A stretch of DNA of 7,078 nucleotides from DATKEG01 sp035544515 (GTDB lineage Bacteria > Acidobacteriota > Vicinamibacteria > Fen-336). Positions 1-7,078 of the stretch are shown piece after piece (position 1 is the stretch's first letter; every line of letters begins with the position of its first letter). The stretch covers positions 1-7,078 of the forward strand of contig DATKEG010000209.1 in the NCBI GenBank assembly GCA_035544515.1, written 5' to 3'. The notes beneath the pieces were generated by a model, which did not search any database, was not told the DNA's origin, and was given only the letters and a program-made list of their open reading frames with translations. The position numbers were made by a program, and so were the translations under genes.

Positions 1-2226
1 GAGCGCGAGGACGCGAAGACCCTCGGCACCGCCCTCGTCCTCGTCCCCCTGGTCTGGCTCCTGCTGGGCTGGACCTGGAGCGAGACCGTTTCCGGCCACG
101 ACGGCCTGGCCAACGTGCTGGTGGTGCTGCGCGAGCTGGCCCAGGCCGGGGGCGACTGGTCGAGCCTGCTGTATCGGCCCGAGCTGCTGGGCGGCATGAA
201 GGTGCGCGACGCGGTGGGCCCCCTGCCCATCGCCGCGGCGCTCGCGCGCCTGGGTCTGTCGCCGAGCGCGATCCTCAACCTCACGACCTTCCTCGTGCAG
301 GTCCTGATCGCGTTCCTCGGCGTCCGTGCCGCCACGGACCTGGCCACGGCCTGGCGCGGCTCCGCGCCGCGCCTCGGCTTCGCCCTGCGCGCGGCCGGCG
401 TGTGCGCGTGCGCCTTCGCGCCCGTGCTCGGGTGGCGGCTCGGCTACGGGCATCTGACGCTGGTCACGGGCACGCTCCCCTACCTGGCGGCGGTGGCGCT
501 CGTCGCGGCGGCCGGCGTCGGTTCGATCGGGATGGTCCTGCTCGCCGTCGCGGCGTTCGCGATCGTCAACGGCGTGCTGTTCACCGGGCACCAGATGGTG
601 CTCTACGGCGCGGTCTTCGGGGGGCCGATCCTCGTCGGGCTTTGGGCCTCGGCCGGACGCCCGCGGCGCGACCTGGCGCTGCCGGCGGCCGTGGTGGCGG
701 GATCGCTCCTGATCGCCTTGCCGGAGTTCTGGGGGGTGCTGCGCCACGCGCTGGGGACCGATTCGCTGCGCACCATGAGCGGCATGGACCTGGCCTACAG
801 CTACCTCACGGCTCATCCCCTGGACTGGCTCGGCTCGCTGGCCTGGACGCGCCAGGCCGTCGCGCCGTGGCGCCCGGCCGACCATCACCACGAGGTCAAC
901 AACCCGGCGGGCCCGCTGCTCGTGCTCGCGGCGGCGCTCGTTCCCTGGCGCAAGGCGCGGGCGCTCGCCGTCGGCGTCCTGCTGAGCGTCCTGATGGCCC
1001 TGGCCTTCAGCCTGGATGCGAAGCCGCTCTCCGACCTGCTCCTGCTCTTCCCCCCCCTCGGGAGCTTCCGCGTGCCCACGCGGGCGATCATGCCCGCCTT
1101 GTACCTGCTGCCCGTGCTCGCGCTCGCCGGCGTGCTCGCCCGCGACGAGCGTCCGCCGCATGTGGCCTGGGCGCTGGCCGCGGGCGCGCTGCTCGTCGTG
1201 CTCCCGTCGCTCGCGCGCGAGGTCCTGGGTTGGACGCTCGCGGCCGCATGCCTCGTGCCGGCCGTGGGAATGCCGCGCGCCGTGGCGCTGGTCGCGCTCG
1301 CGGTCGGCGGCCTGGGTGCCTTCCGCGAGCGGCTGCCGCCCTTCGTGGCCGGCGACGCCTTGCTCTTCCGCGCGGGCCGCATCGGCGAGGTCGCGCGTGG
1401 CCACGAGCCCGCGCTCGGCTCGCCGCTCAACCGGGTGAGACCGGCGTTCGAGCGGCCCGAGTTCCTGGCCAACACGTCCCTGGCGGCGGGGCTCAGCAGC
1501 CTCGACGGCTACTACTTCCCGCAGCGGCGGTTCGTGGAGCTGGTCAGCGTGCTGCGCTACCAGCCCTACCTCCCGAACTCGCTCCTGCTCCGCTTCCCGC
1601 CCGACCACCCGTCGTCGGTGCTGCTCTACCAGCTCTACAACGTGGCTTGGACCGTGGACGAGCACGGCAACGTCGGACGGCAGGGACCGACGGCGGGGCC
1701 CGCCTGGTTCAGCGCCGGCGTCGCGCGGACCTGGCGGTACCAGGACCTGCGGGAAGAGCTGCGGCGCCCCGCCGACGGGCTGCACAACGAGGCCAGACGC
1801 ACGCTCTGGCTCATGGCGGACGACCTGCACGTCTGGCGCGCGCACTTGCCGGAGGCGCTCGTTCCCGAGTGCGCGGGCGCGCGCGTGCTCGGCGTCGAGG
1901 CGCTCCGCGGCGGCGGCGGCGCGCGCGCGGAGGTGGGCGCGCCGGCCGACTGCCCGCTCACCTTCGCCATGAACTACGCGGAGAACCTGCGGGCCACGGC
2001 CCTGGCGGCGGACGGCCGGACGGTCCCCGCGCAGGTGTTCCCGGCCTACGGCGCGCTCGCCGCCGTCTGGGTGCCGCGCGGCGCGACCGAGGTGCGCGTG
2101 CGCGCCGTCCCCACCCGGCTGCCGTTCGCGCCCGTGTGGCGTGGGCTGGGTTTCGCGCTCCTGCTCGCGGCCGCCGTCGCCGCCCGCGCCACGCCCCGCC
2201 GCCCGGCGCTGACGGCCGCGGTATAA
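1..2226 (+). CDS. Multi-pass membrane protein, YfhO / GT-C glycosyltransferase-like (5' end outside window)
   Basis: The frame is open from the first base, and the first residues already form a membrane segment (about residues 11-26 counted from base 1). The true start is therefore upstream, and the internal ATG at 115 is not the start. The visible 741 residues hold roughly 13 hydrophobic segments: near 11-26, 88-108, 128-145, 154-171, 175-192, 198-216, 225-245, 302-316, 319-338, 362-381, 386-403, 408-440, and one last helix near 711-730. A histidine-rich loop (HHHEVNNP, about 295-302) and an FRVPTR motif (about 356-361) precede the later helices. A soluble region of about 270 residues follows, starting near a GYYFPQRRF motif (503-511). 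Many helices plus a large C-terminal extracytoplasmic domain closed by a final helix resembles YfhO-like and related GT-C-fold proteins, which handle lipid-linked sugars or polymer glycosylation at the membrane. The family call is by overall look; the substrate is unknown. galT follows after 12 bases. Confidence 0.6.
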   Translation, partial: EREDAKTLGTALVLVPLVWLLLGWTWSETVSGHDGLANVLVVLRELAQAGGDWSSLLYRPELLGGMKVRDAVGPLPIAAALARLGLSPSAILNLTTFLVQVLIAFLGVRAATDLATAWRGSAPRLGFALRAAGVCACAFAPVLGWRLGYGHLTLVTGTLPYLAAVALVAAAGVGSIGMVLLAVAAFAIVNGVLFTGHQMVLYGAVFGGPILVGLWASAGRPRRDLALPAAVVAGSLLIALPEFWGVLRHALGTDSLRTMSGMDLAYSYLTAHPLDWLGSLAWTRQAVAPWRPADHHHEVNNPAGPLLVLAAALVPWRKARALAVGVLLSVLMALAFSLDAKPLSDLLLLFPPLGSFRVPTRAIMPALYLLPVLALAGVLARDERPPHVAWALAAGALLVVLPSLAREVLGWTLAAACLVPAVGMPRAVALVALAVGGLGAFRERLPPFVAGDALLFRAGRIGEVARGHEPALGSPLNRVRPAFERPEFLANTSLAAGLSSLDGYYFPQRRFVELVSVLRYQPYLPNSLLLRFPPDHPSSVLLYQLYNVAWTVDEHGNVGRQGPTAGPAWFSAGVARTWRYQDLREELRRPADGLHNEARRTLWLMADDLHVWRAHLPEALVPECAGARVLGVEALRGGGGARAEVGAPADCPLTFAMNYAENLRATALAADGRTVPAQVFPAYGALAAVWVPRGATEVRVRAVPTRLPFAPVWRGLGFALLLAAAVAARATPRRPALTAAV
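1903..1932. repeat. GC-only simple sequence with flanking inverted arms
   Basis: Inside the membrane-protein gene, a run of GCG/CGG units followed by alternating GC is flanked by 7-base inverted arms (CTCCGCG at 1903-1909, CGCGGAG at 1926-1932). It encodes a glycine/alanine/arginine stretch in the C-terminal soluble region. It most likely reflects strong GC bias and a flexible linker. No function is claimed. Confidence 0.4.
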
Positions 2227-2238
2227 CTGAAGCCGCCC

Positions 2239-3276
2239 ATGCGCTTCGACCTGCCCCATCGCCGGTACAACCCGCTGTTGGACGAGTGGGTGCTCTGCTC
2301 GCCGCACCGCCTGCAGCGTCCGTGGCAGGGCCAGGTCGAGCCGCCGGCGGCGGAGACCCGGACGGCCTACGACCCCGAGTGCTACCTCTGTCCCGGGAAC
2401 GCGCGCGCCGGCGGGAAGCGGAACCCGCCCTACGCGACCACGTTCGTCTTCGACAACGACTTCCCCGCCCTCCTGCCGGACGTTCCGCCGGAGGAAGGGA
2501 CGACCGACGGACTGCTGCGCGCGAAGAGCGAGCGCGGCGTCTGCCGCGTGTTGTGCTTCTCGCCCCGGCACGACCTCACGCTCGCGCGGATGAGCGCGGC
2601 CGAGATCCGGCTGGTGGTGGACGCGTGGGGCGCAGAGGTGGACGAGCTGGGTGGCCGTCCCGGGCTGCGCCACGTGCAGGTCTTCGAGAACAAGGGCCTG
2701 GAGATGGGCGCGAGCAACCCGCACCCCCACTGCCAGGTCTGGGCCACGGAGCACGTCCCGGCCTACGCGAGCCGGCGCCTGGCCAGCCAGCGCCGGCACG
2801 TGGAGACGGGCGGGTCCGACCTCCTCGGCGACTACCTCGAGCGCGAGCGCGCCACGGGCGAGCGGGTCGTGTGCGAGAACGACCGCTGGACGCTGCTGGT
2901 GCCGTTCTGGGCCGTCTGGCCCTTCGAGACCATGCTCGTCCCGCGGCGCCACGTCGCGGACCTGCCCGGCCTCGACGGCGACGAGAGGGACGCCCTCGCC
3001 GACATCCTCGGCCGGCTCGGCCGCCGCTACGACAACCTCTTCCAGCGGCCGTTTCCCTACTCGATGGCCTGGCACGGCCGTCCCACCGACGGCGGGCTTC
3101 ATCCCTACTGGCGCCTTCACGCGAGCTGGTATCCTCCGCTCCTCCGTTCCGCGACCGTACGGAAGTTCATCGTGGGCTACGAGCTCGCGGCCGAGCCGCA
3201 GCGCGACCTCACGCCCGAGCAGGCCGCCGCGCGCCTGCGCGACATGCCGGAGCGCGATTACCTGGAGGCACCCTAG
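2239..3276 (+). CDS. galT: Galactose-1-phosphate uridylyltransferase (GalT)
   Basis: GalT is the cytoplasmic Leloir-pathway enzyme that swaps UMP between UDP-glucose and galactose-1-phosphate, giving UDP-galactose and glucose-1-phosphate. The 345 residues match the usual bacterial length (about 348). The N-terminal half carries the zinc ligands Cys48 and Cys51 (CYLC), His111 and His162. The active site is SNPHPHCQVW, with His164 as the nucleophile that becomes uridylylated and Gln166 beside it. The C-terminal half has the conserved YPPLLRSATVRKF block and the QRDLTPEQAAARLR tail typical of the family. By position against E. coli GalT, two ligands of the second (iron) site are changed: Glu182 is Arg180 and His298 is Ser296. 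His279 and His294 remain. That site is known to be dispensable for activity. The ATG has only a weak GAAG ribosome site 6 bases upstream, so translation may depend on coupling to the upstream gene. No galK or galE is visible in the window. Confidence 0.95.
   Translation: MRFDLPHRRYNPLLDEWVLCSPHRLQRPWQGQVEPPAAETRTAYDPECYLCPGNARAGGKRNPPYATTFVFDNDFPALLPDVPPEEGTTDGLLRAKSERGVCRVLCFSPRHDLTLARMSAAEIRLVVDAWGAEVDELGGRPGLRHVQVFENKGLEMGASNPHPHCQVWATEHVPAYASRRLASQRRHVETGGSDLLGDYLERERATGERVVCENDRWTLLVPFWAVWPFETMLVPRRHVADLPGLDGDERDALADILGRLGRRYDNLFQRPFPYSMAWHGRPTDGGLHPYWRLHASWYPPLLRSATVRKFIVGYELAAEPQRDLTPEQAAARLRDMPERDYLEAP
3264..3268 (+). promoter_or_regulatory. Ribosome binding site for xylB (inside the galT 3' end)
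   Basis: GGAGG lies 7 bases before the GTG at 3276, within the last codons of galT. This strong Shine-Dalgarno sequence fixes the GTG start, whose G is also the last base of the galT TAG stop. The TAGTG overlap implies translational coupling. Confidence 0.85.
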
Positions 3277-4784
3277 TGGACCATTTCCTGGGCATCGACG
3301 TGGGGACGAGCGGAGTCAAGGCGGTGCTCGTGGACGAGAAGGGCCGGGTGGGGGCGTCGGCCACGGCCCCCCTGAAGCTCCTGACGCCGAAGCCGGGCTG
3401 GGCGGAGCAGCGGCCCGAGGACTGGTGGAGCGCCACACGACGCACCGTGCGGCAAGTGATGAAGCCGAACAGAGGCCGCGCGCCCCGCGTCGGCGCCGTG
3501 GGCCTCTCGGGCCAGATGCACTCGTCCGTCTTCCTCGACCGCAAGGGCGACGTGGTGCGGCCGGCCCTGCTGTGGTGCGACGGGCGCACCACCGAGGAAT
3601 GCCTGGAGATCACCGCGCTCGTGGGCGAGGACAACCTGCGCGAGTGGACCTGCAACCCGGCGCTCGAGGGCTTCACGCTGCCCAAGGTGCTGTGGCTGCG
3701 CAAGCACGAGCCGGCGGCGTTCGCCCGCGTGGACAAGGTGGTCCTGGCCAAGGATTACGTGCGCTACCGGCTCACGGGCGCCTTGGCCACCGAGCCCTCG
3801 GACGCCTCGGCCACGCTGATGTACGACACGGCGCACGGACGCTGGAGCCGTCCGCTGCTCCAGGCGGTCGGCCTTCACGAAGGGCTGCTCCCCGATGTGG
3901 GCGCGTCCTCCGAGGTGCTCGGCCTCGTGACGACGTCCGCCGCGCGCGCCACCGGGCTCCCGGTCGGCACGCCCGTGGTCGGCGGAGGCGCCGACAACGC
4001 CTGCGGCGCGGCGGGCGTGGGCGCCGTCTCGCCGGGCGAGGCCGTGGCCAGCTGGGGCACGTCGGGCACCGTGCTCGCGCCCATGGCCACGCCGAAGGTG
4101 GACCCCAGCTTGCGCGCGCACACCTTCCGCCACGTGCTGCCGGAGACCTGGTACGTGATGGGCGTGATGCTCACGGCCGGCGGCGCCTTCGCCTGGCACC
4201 GGAAAGAGCTGGCGCGCGAGCTCTCGCGGCGAAAGGACGCCGACGCCCTTCTCAACGAAGAGGCGGCGCGCGTACCCGTGGGGGCCGAGGGCGTGACGTT
4301 CCTGCCCTACCTCCAGGGCGAGCGCACCCCGCACCGCGACGCCTCCGCGCGCGGCGCGTTCTTTGGCCTCACGCTCGCCCACACCCGCGCGCACCTCACG
4401 CGAGCGGTGCTCGAGGCGATCTGCTTTGGCCTCCGCGACTCGCTGACGATCATCCGCGACCTCGGCCTGCCGCTGTCCACCCTCCTCCTCACCGGGGGGG
4501 GGGCCCGCAGTCCCTATATAAGGAAGCTGCAGGCGGAGGTGTACGGGCTGCCGGTCGTGACCGTAAACCGCGAGGAGGGACCAGCCTACGGGGCGGCGCT
4601 GCTCGCGGCCGTGGGCGCGGGCGCCTTCAAGGACCTCCCGGCGGCCTGCCGCGCCACGCTCAAGCGAAACAGGCCCGAGACGCCGAGCCCGGACGTGCAC
4701 CAGGCCTACGCAGAACCCTATCGCCGGTTCCGCCGGCTCTATCCGGCGCTGAAGACCATGGCCGGGGACGCCGCGCTCCGCTGA
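3276..4784 (+). CDS. xylB: Xylulokinase (FGGY carbohydrate kinase)
   Basis: This is predicted to phosphorylate D-xylulose with ATP to give xylulose-5-phosphate for the pentose phosphate pathway, in the cytoplasm. The 502 residues are close to E. coli XylB (484). The N-terminal FGGY domain opens with FLGIDVGTSGVKAVL (phosphate-binding, Asp8) and has GQMH at 79-82, matching the Met-His sugar contact of XylB. LLWCDGRT (98-105) and FTLPKVLWLRKHEP (133-146) are also typical of xylulokinases. The C-terminal domain starts near 235 with GGGADN, where Asp240 is the expected catalytic base, followed by SWGTSGT (259-265). The ATP-site motif LTGGGARSPYIRKLQAEV spans 405-422. The GTG start is supported by GGAGG 7 bases upstream and by the one-base overlap with the galT stop. 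Oddities are a run of ten G in the TGGGA motif and a short AT-rich, rare-codon patch just after it. A related FGGY substrate such as another ketopentose cannot be excluded. No xylose isomerase gene is visible. Confidence 0.92.
   Translation: MDHFLGIDVGTSGVKAVLVDEKGRVGASATAPLKLLTPKPGWAEQRPEDWWSATRRTVRQVMKPNRGRAPRVGAVGLSGQMHSSVFLDRKGDVVRPALLWCDGRTTEECLEITALVGEDNLREWTCNPALEGFTLPKVLWLRKHEPAAFARVDKVVLAKDYVRYRLTGALATEPSDASATLMYDTAHGRWSRPLLQAVGLHEGLLPDVGASSEVLGLVTTSAARATGLPVGTPVVGGGADNACGAAGVGAVSPGEAVASWGTSGTVLAPMATPKVDPSLRAHTFRHVLPETWYVMGVMLTAGGAFAWHRKELARELSRRKDADALLNEEAARVPVGAEGVTFLPYLQGERTPHRDASARGAFFGLTLAHTRAHLTRAVLEAICFGLRDSLTIIRDLGLPLSTLLLTGGGARSPYIRKLQAEVYGLPVVTVNREEGPAYGAALLAAVGAGAFKDLPAACRATLKRNRPETPSPDVHQAYAEPYRRFRRLYPALKTMAGDAALR
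4494..4503 (+). repeat. Ten-G homopolymer inside xylB
   Basis: Ten consecutive G encode the three glycines and the first base of the alanine codon in the conserved TGGGA ATP-site motif. As written the reading frame is intact. Loss of one G would put TAA (4519-4521) in frame after five further codons. Gain of one G would shift into a frame open to TAG at 4820-4822. Tracts of this length are prone to slippage and also to sequencing error. Confidence 0.95.
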
Positions 4785-4788
4785 CCGG

Positions 4789-4798
<10 letters not shown>
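4776..4798. terminator. Candidate bidirectional stem-loop at the convergent xylB / AIM24 stops
   Basis: CGCTGACCGGTCAGCG (4779-4794) is a perfect 16-bp palindrome that contains the TGA stop of xylB and, on the other strand, the TGA stop of the AIM24 gene. As RNA from either strand it can fold into a 6-bp stem with a CCGG tetraloop, extended by three more pairs (4776-4778 with 4796-4798) across a bulged base at 4795. Its place between convergent genes suits a shared terminator. There is no T-run on either side, so it does not meet the classic intrinsic-terminator pattern. The symmetry partly arises because both genes end in CGC TGA. Confidence 0.35.
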
Positions 4799-5496
<698 letters not shown>

Positions 5497-5503
5497 GGGC
5501 TCG

Positions 5504-5507
5504 CTCC
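5504..5507 (-). promoter_or_regulatory. Ribosome binding site for the AIM24 gene
   Basis: Read on the minus strand, GGAG is followed by 7 bases and then the ATG at 5496. This supports that ATG over in-frame starts further upstream. The site lies next to the inverted repeat at 5509-5536. Confidence 0.7.
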
Positions 5508-5508
5508 A

Positions 5509-5536
5509 GACGACGGCCCCTCGGAAGGGGGTCGTC
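5509..5536. promoter_or_regulatory. Imperfect inverted repeat in the divergent intergenic gap
   Basis: GACGAC (5509-5514) pairs with GTCGTC (5531-5536), and CCCC (5517-5520) pairs with GGGG (5527-5530). The left arm has two bulged G (5515-5516) and the loop is TCGGAA. It occupies most of the roughly 52 bases between the AIM24 ATG and the likely GTG start of the hydrolase gene. It could be an operator serving both divergent genes, or a hairpin in the AIM24 leader next to its ribosome site. No convincing -35/-10 pair could be recognised around it. Confidence 0.4.
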
Positions 5537-5548
5537 GCGCCATCGTAC

Positions 5549-7027
5549 GTGGTGAGCTGGCTTTCCGGGAAGGGAGCGCGCCGCATCCGAGCCTGGACGA
5601 TCGGCGCCGTGGCCGTGGCCGCGCTGGGGTTCCCGGTGCCCGTGAGCGGCGAGCTGCGCGGCCCTTCGTGGGACCTCCGCCACGGCGACCTGCGCGTGTC
5701 CGACGACCGCCGGTTCCTCGTGCACGCGGACGGCACGCCGTTCCTGTACCTGGGCGACACCGCCTGGGAGCTGTTCCATCGGCTCGACCGTGAGGAGGCC
5801 ACGCTCTACCTCGACACGCGCCGCCGCCAGGGCTTCACCGTCATCCAGGCCGTCCTGCTCGCGGAGTTCGACGGGCTCGACGCGCCCAACGCGTACGGAC
5901 ACCGCCCGCTCGTCGAGCACGACCCCGCGCGGCCCGACGTCAAGCCCGGTCCGCGCAACGACTACTGGGACCACGTGGACGACCTCGTGGCCATGGCCGC
6001 GCAGCGGGGCCTGTACTTTGGCCTGCTCCCGACCTGGGGCGACAAGGCGGGGCCGAAGAAGTGGGGCCAGGGGCCGGTCATCTTCGACGCGGACAACGCA
6101 CGCGCGTACGGGCGCTTCCTGGGCGAGCGCTACCGCGACGCTCCCAACGTCCTCTGGATCCTCGGCGGCGACCGTCCGGCGATCGACGAGAAGGAGGGCG
6201 ACTTCCGGGCGGTCTGGCACGCGATGGCGGCCGGCATCGAGCAAGGCGACGGCGGCCGGCACCTCGTCACCTACCATCCCATGGGCGGCCGCTCCTCCTC
6301 GGAGTGGTTCCACGAGACGCCGTGGCTCGACTTCAACATGCTGCAGTCCGGCCACGGGGCGAAAGACGGGCCGAACCACCGCATGATCGCCGCCGACTAC
6401 GCCCGCACGCCCCCGAAGCCCGTGCTCGACGGCGAGCCGCGCTACGAGGACCATCCCGTGAACTGGAAGCCGGAAATGGGCTGGTTCGACCACGACGACG
6501 TGCGGCAGGCCGCGTATTGGGCCCTGTTCGCCGGCGCCTTCGGCCACACCTACGGCTGCCACGACGTCTGGCAGATGTACGCGCCGGGCCGCAAGCCCGT
6601 CTCGTCGGCGCGCACGCCCTGGCGGCAGGCGATCGAGCTGCCGGGCGCCTGGCAGATGGGGCACGTGCGGCGGCTCCTGCTCTCGCGGCCCTTCCTCTCG
6701 CGCATCCCCGACCCGGCGCTGGTCGCGGGCGGCCAGGGCGAGGGCGCCGACCACGTGGAGGCCACGCGCGATCGGGACGGAGCCTACGCCTTCGTCTACG
6801 TGCCCACCGGCCGTTCCGTGACCGTGGACCTGGCGAGGCTGGGCGGGCGGCGGGTGAAGGCCTGGTGGTTCGACCCCCGCACCGGCCAGGCGACCGCCAG
6901 CGGCGAATGGCCGCGCGAGGGCACGCGCGCGTTCACGCCGCCCGGCGCGCCCGGCCGCGGCAACGACTGGGTGCTGGTGCTCGACGACGTGGCGAAGCGC
7001 GTCCCTCCGCCGGGCGAAGTCCGCTAA
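5549..7027 (+). CDS. Secreted DUF4038 / apiosidase-like (GH140-type) glycoside hydrolase with C-terminal Collagen_bind_2-like domain
   Basis: This is predicted to be exported and to cleave terminal sugars from complex, perhaps plant-derived, glycans. From the GTG at 5549 (492 residues) it begins with a basic stretch (GKGARRIRAW), a hydrophobic core (TIGAVAVAALGF) and a plausible cleavage near VSG/EL at residue 34. The TIM-barrel domain covers about 45-380. It contains FLYLGDTAWELFHRL (65-79), WDHVDDLVAMAAQRGLY (140-156), WILGGDRP (203-210, Asp208) and KPVLDGEPRYED (290-301, Glu296). Asp208 and Glu296 sit where the catalytic pair of the RG-II apiosidase BT1012 would be expected (Asp187/Glu284 from memory). 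Residues about 396-482 (YAFVYVPTGRSVTVDL, WWFDPRTG, NDWVLVLDD) match the small beta domain that usually follows DUF4038. The start is uncertain. GTG 5549 or 5552 gives a good signal peptide but a distant purine-rich site. An in-frame ATG at 5495 would overlap the AIM24 start codon and lacks a ribosome site. The exact substrate cannot be read from sequence. Confidence 0.85.
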   Translation: MVSWLSGKGARRIRAWTIGAVAVAALGFPVPVSGELRGPSWDLRHGDLRVSDDRRFLVHADGTPFLYLGDTAWELFHRLDREEATLYLDTRRRQGFTVIQAVLLAEFDGLDAPNAYGHRPLVEHDPARPDVKPGPRNDYWDHVDDLVAMAAQRGLYFGLLPTWGDKAGPKKWGQGPVIFDADNARAYGRFLGERYRDAPNVLWILGGDRPAIDEKEGDFRAVWHAMAAGIEQGDGGRHLVTYHPMGGRSSSEWFHETPWLDFNMLQSGHGAKDGPNHRMIAADYARTPPKPVLDGEPRYEDHPVNWKPEMGWFDHDDVRQAAYWALFAGAFGHTYGCHDVWQMYAPGRKPVSSARTPWRQAIELPGAWQMGHVRRLLLSRPFLSRIPDPALVAGGQGEGADHVEATRDRDGAYAFVYVPTGRSVTVDLARLGGRRVKAWWFDPRTGQATASGEWPREGTRAFTPPGAPGRGNDWVLVLDDVAKRVPPPGEVR

Positions 7028-7048
7028 CATGACTGCTTCCGCCCGCGG

Positions 7049-7054
7049 CAGGAG
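7049..7054 (+). promoter_or_regulatory. Ribosome binding site for the gene starting at 7061
   Basis: CAGGAG is followed by six bases and an ATG, a near-ideal Shine-Dalgarno arrangement. It lies in the 33-base gap after the hydrolase stop, so the next gene is probably in the same transcript. Confidence 0.75.
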
Positions 7055-7060
7055 TTACCC

Positions 7061-7078
7061 ATGCAGGTGATCGAGCCG
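7061..7078 (+). CDS. Start of a further gene (3' end outside window)
   Basis: Only six codons, Met-Gln-Val-Ile-Glu-Pro, are visible after a good ribosome binding site. The same strand and short gap suggest co-transcription with the hydrolase gene. Six residues are too few to assign a product. Confidence 0.65.

Noticed and set aside
1050..1057. Run of eight C inside the membrane-protein gene.
   Set aside because: It encodes part of a Phe-Pro-Pro-Leu stretch in frame. It is shorter than the G10 tract and unremarkable in this base composition.
402..3275. The xylB frame stays open far upstream, suggesting a protein of about 1460 residues.
   Set aside because: The upstream part overlaps the membrane-protein and galT genes, is an arginine/alanine/glycine-rich low-complexity translation without family motifs, and the GTG at 3276 has a strong ribosome site.
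3273..4700. A 475-codon antisense frame opposite xylB.
   Set aside because: It mirrors xylB codon structure, is rich in Arg/Gly/Ala/His, and has no recognised motif or ribosome site.
5497..5802. In-frame N-terminal extension of the AIM24 gene by 102 codons.
   Set aside because: It is antisense to the start of the hydrolase, low in complexity, and the ATG at 5496 has a properly spaced ribosome site and begins near the family homology.
7029..7070. A 13-codon open frame starting at ATG right after the hydrolase stop.
   Set aside because: It lacks a ribosome site, overlaps the better-supported start at 7061, and no feature suggests a leader peptide.

Overview
The window is very GC-rich, roughly 70% by eye, with strong G/C bias at third codon positions. 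Almost every frame therefore stays open for long stretches. This fits a high-GC bacterium such as a Myxococcota, Acidobacteriota, Rokubacteria or Eisenbacteria-like lineage, or a metagenome contig from one. The sequence alone does not settle the phylum. Coding density is very high: no gap between genes exceeds about 55 bases, and I saw no RNA gene, CRISPR array, insertion sequence or phage gene.

Layout, left to right. (1) A 5'-truncated gene on the + strand (1-2226) encodes a large multi-pass membrane protein of the YfhO / GT-C glycosyltransferase-like kind. (2) Twelve bases later comes galT (2239-3276), galactose-1-phosphate uridylyltransferase. (3) The galT stop TAG shares its G with the GTG start of xylB (3276-4784), a FGGY-family kinase best read as xylulokinase. 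These three form one tight, probably co-transcribed block. (4) An AIM24-family protein lies on the - strand (4789-5496). Its stop faces the xylB stop across four bases, and both stops sit in a perfect 16-bp palindrome. (5) Divergent from it is a predicted secreted glycoside hydrolase of the DUF4038 / apiosidase-like (GH140-type) family with a C-terminal Collagen_bind_2-type domain (about 5549-7027, +). (6) After 33 bases, a well-placed ribosome binding site and ATG at 7061 begin another gene that leaves the window after six codons.

The common theme is carbohydrate use. The exported hydrolase could release sugars from plant-type glycans. The FGGY kinase would phosphorylate a ketopentose. GalT would move galactose into the UDP-sugar pool, which an envelope glycosyltransferase pathway could draw on. 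This linkage is inferred from neighbourhood and is not shown by the sequence. AIM24 is the outlier, on the opposite strand between the sugar genes.

I do not see a clearly new biological system. The observations most worth checking are: a ten-G homopolymer in the conserved TGGGA motif of xylB, where loss of one G would give a stop within 20 bases; the palindrome joining the two convergent stops; an imperfect inverted repeat in the very short divergent intergenic region, with overlapping candidate start codons; and substitutions at the secondary metal site of GalT.
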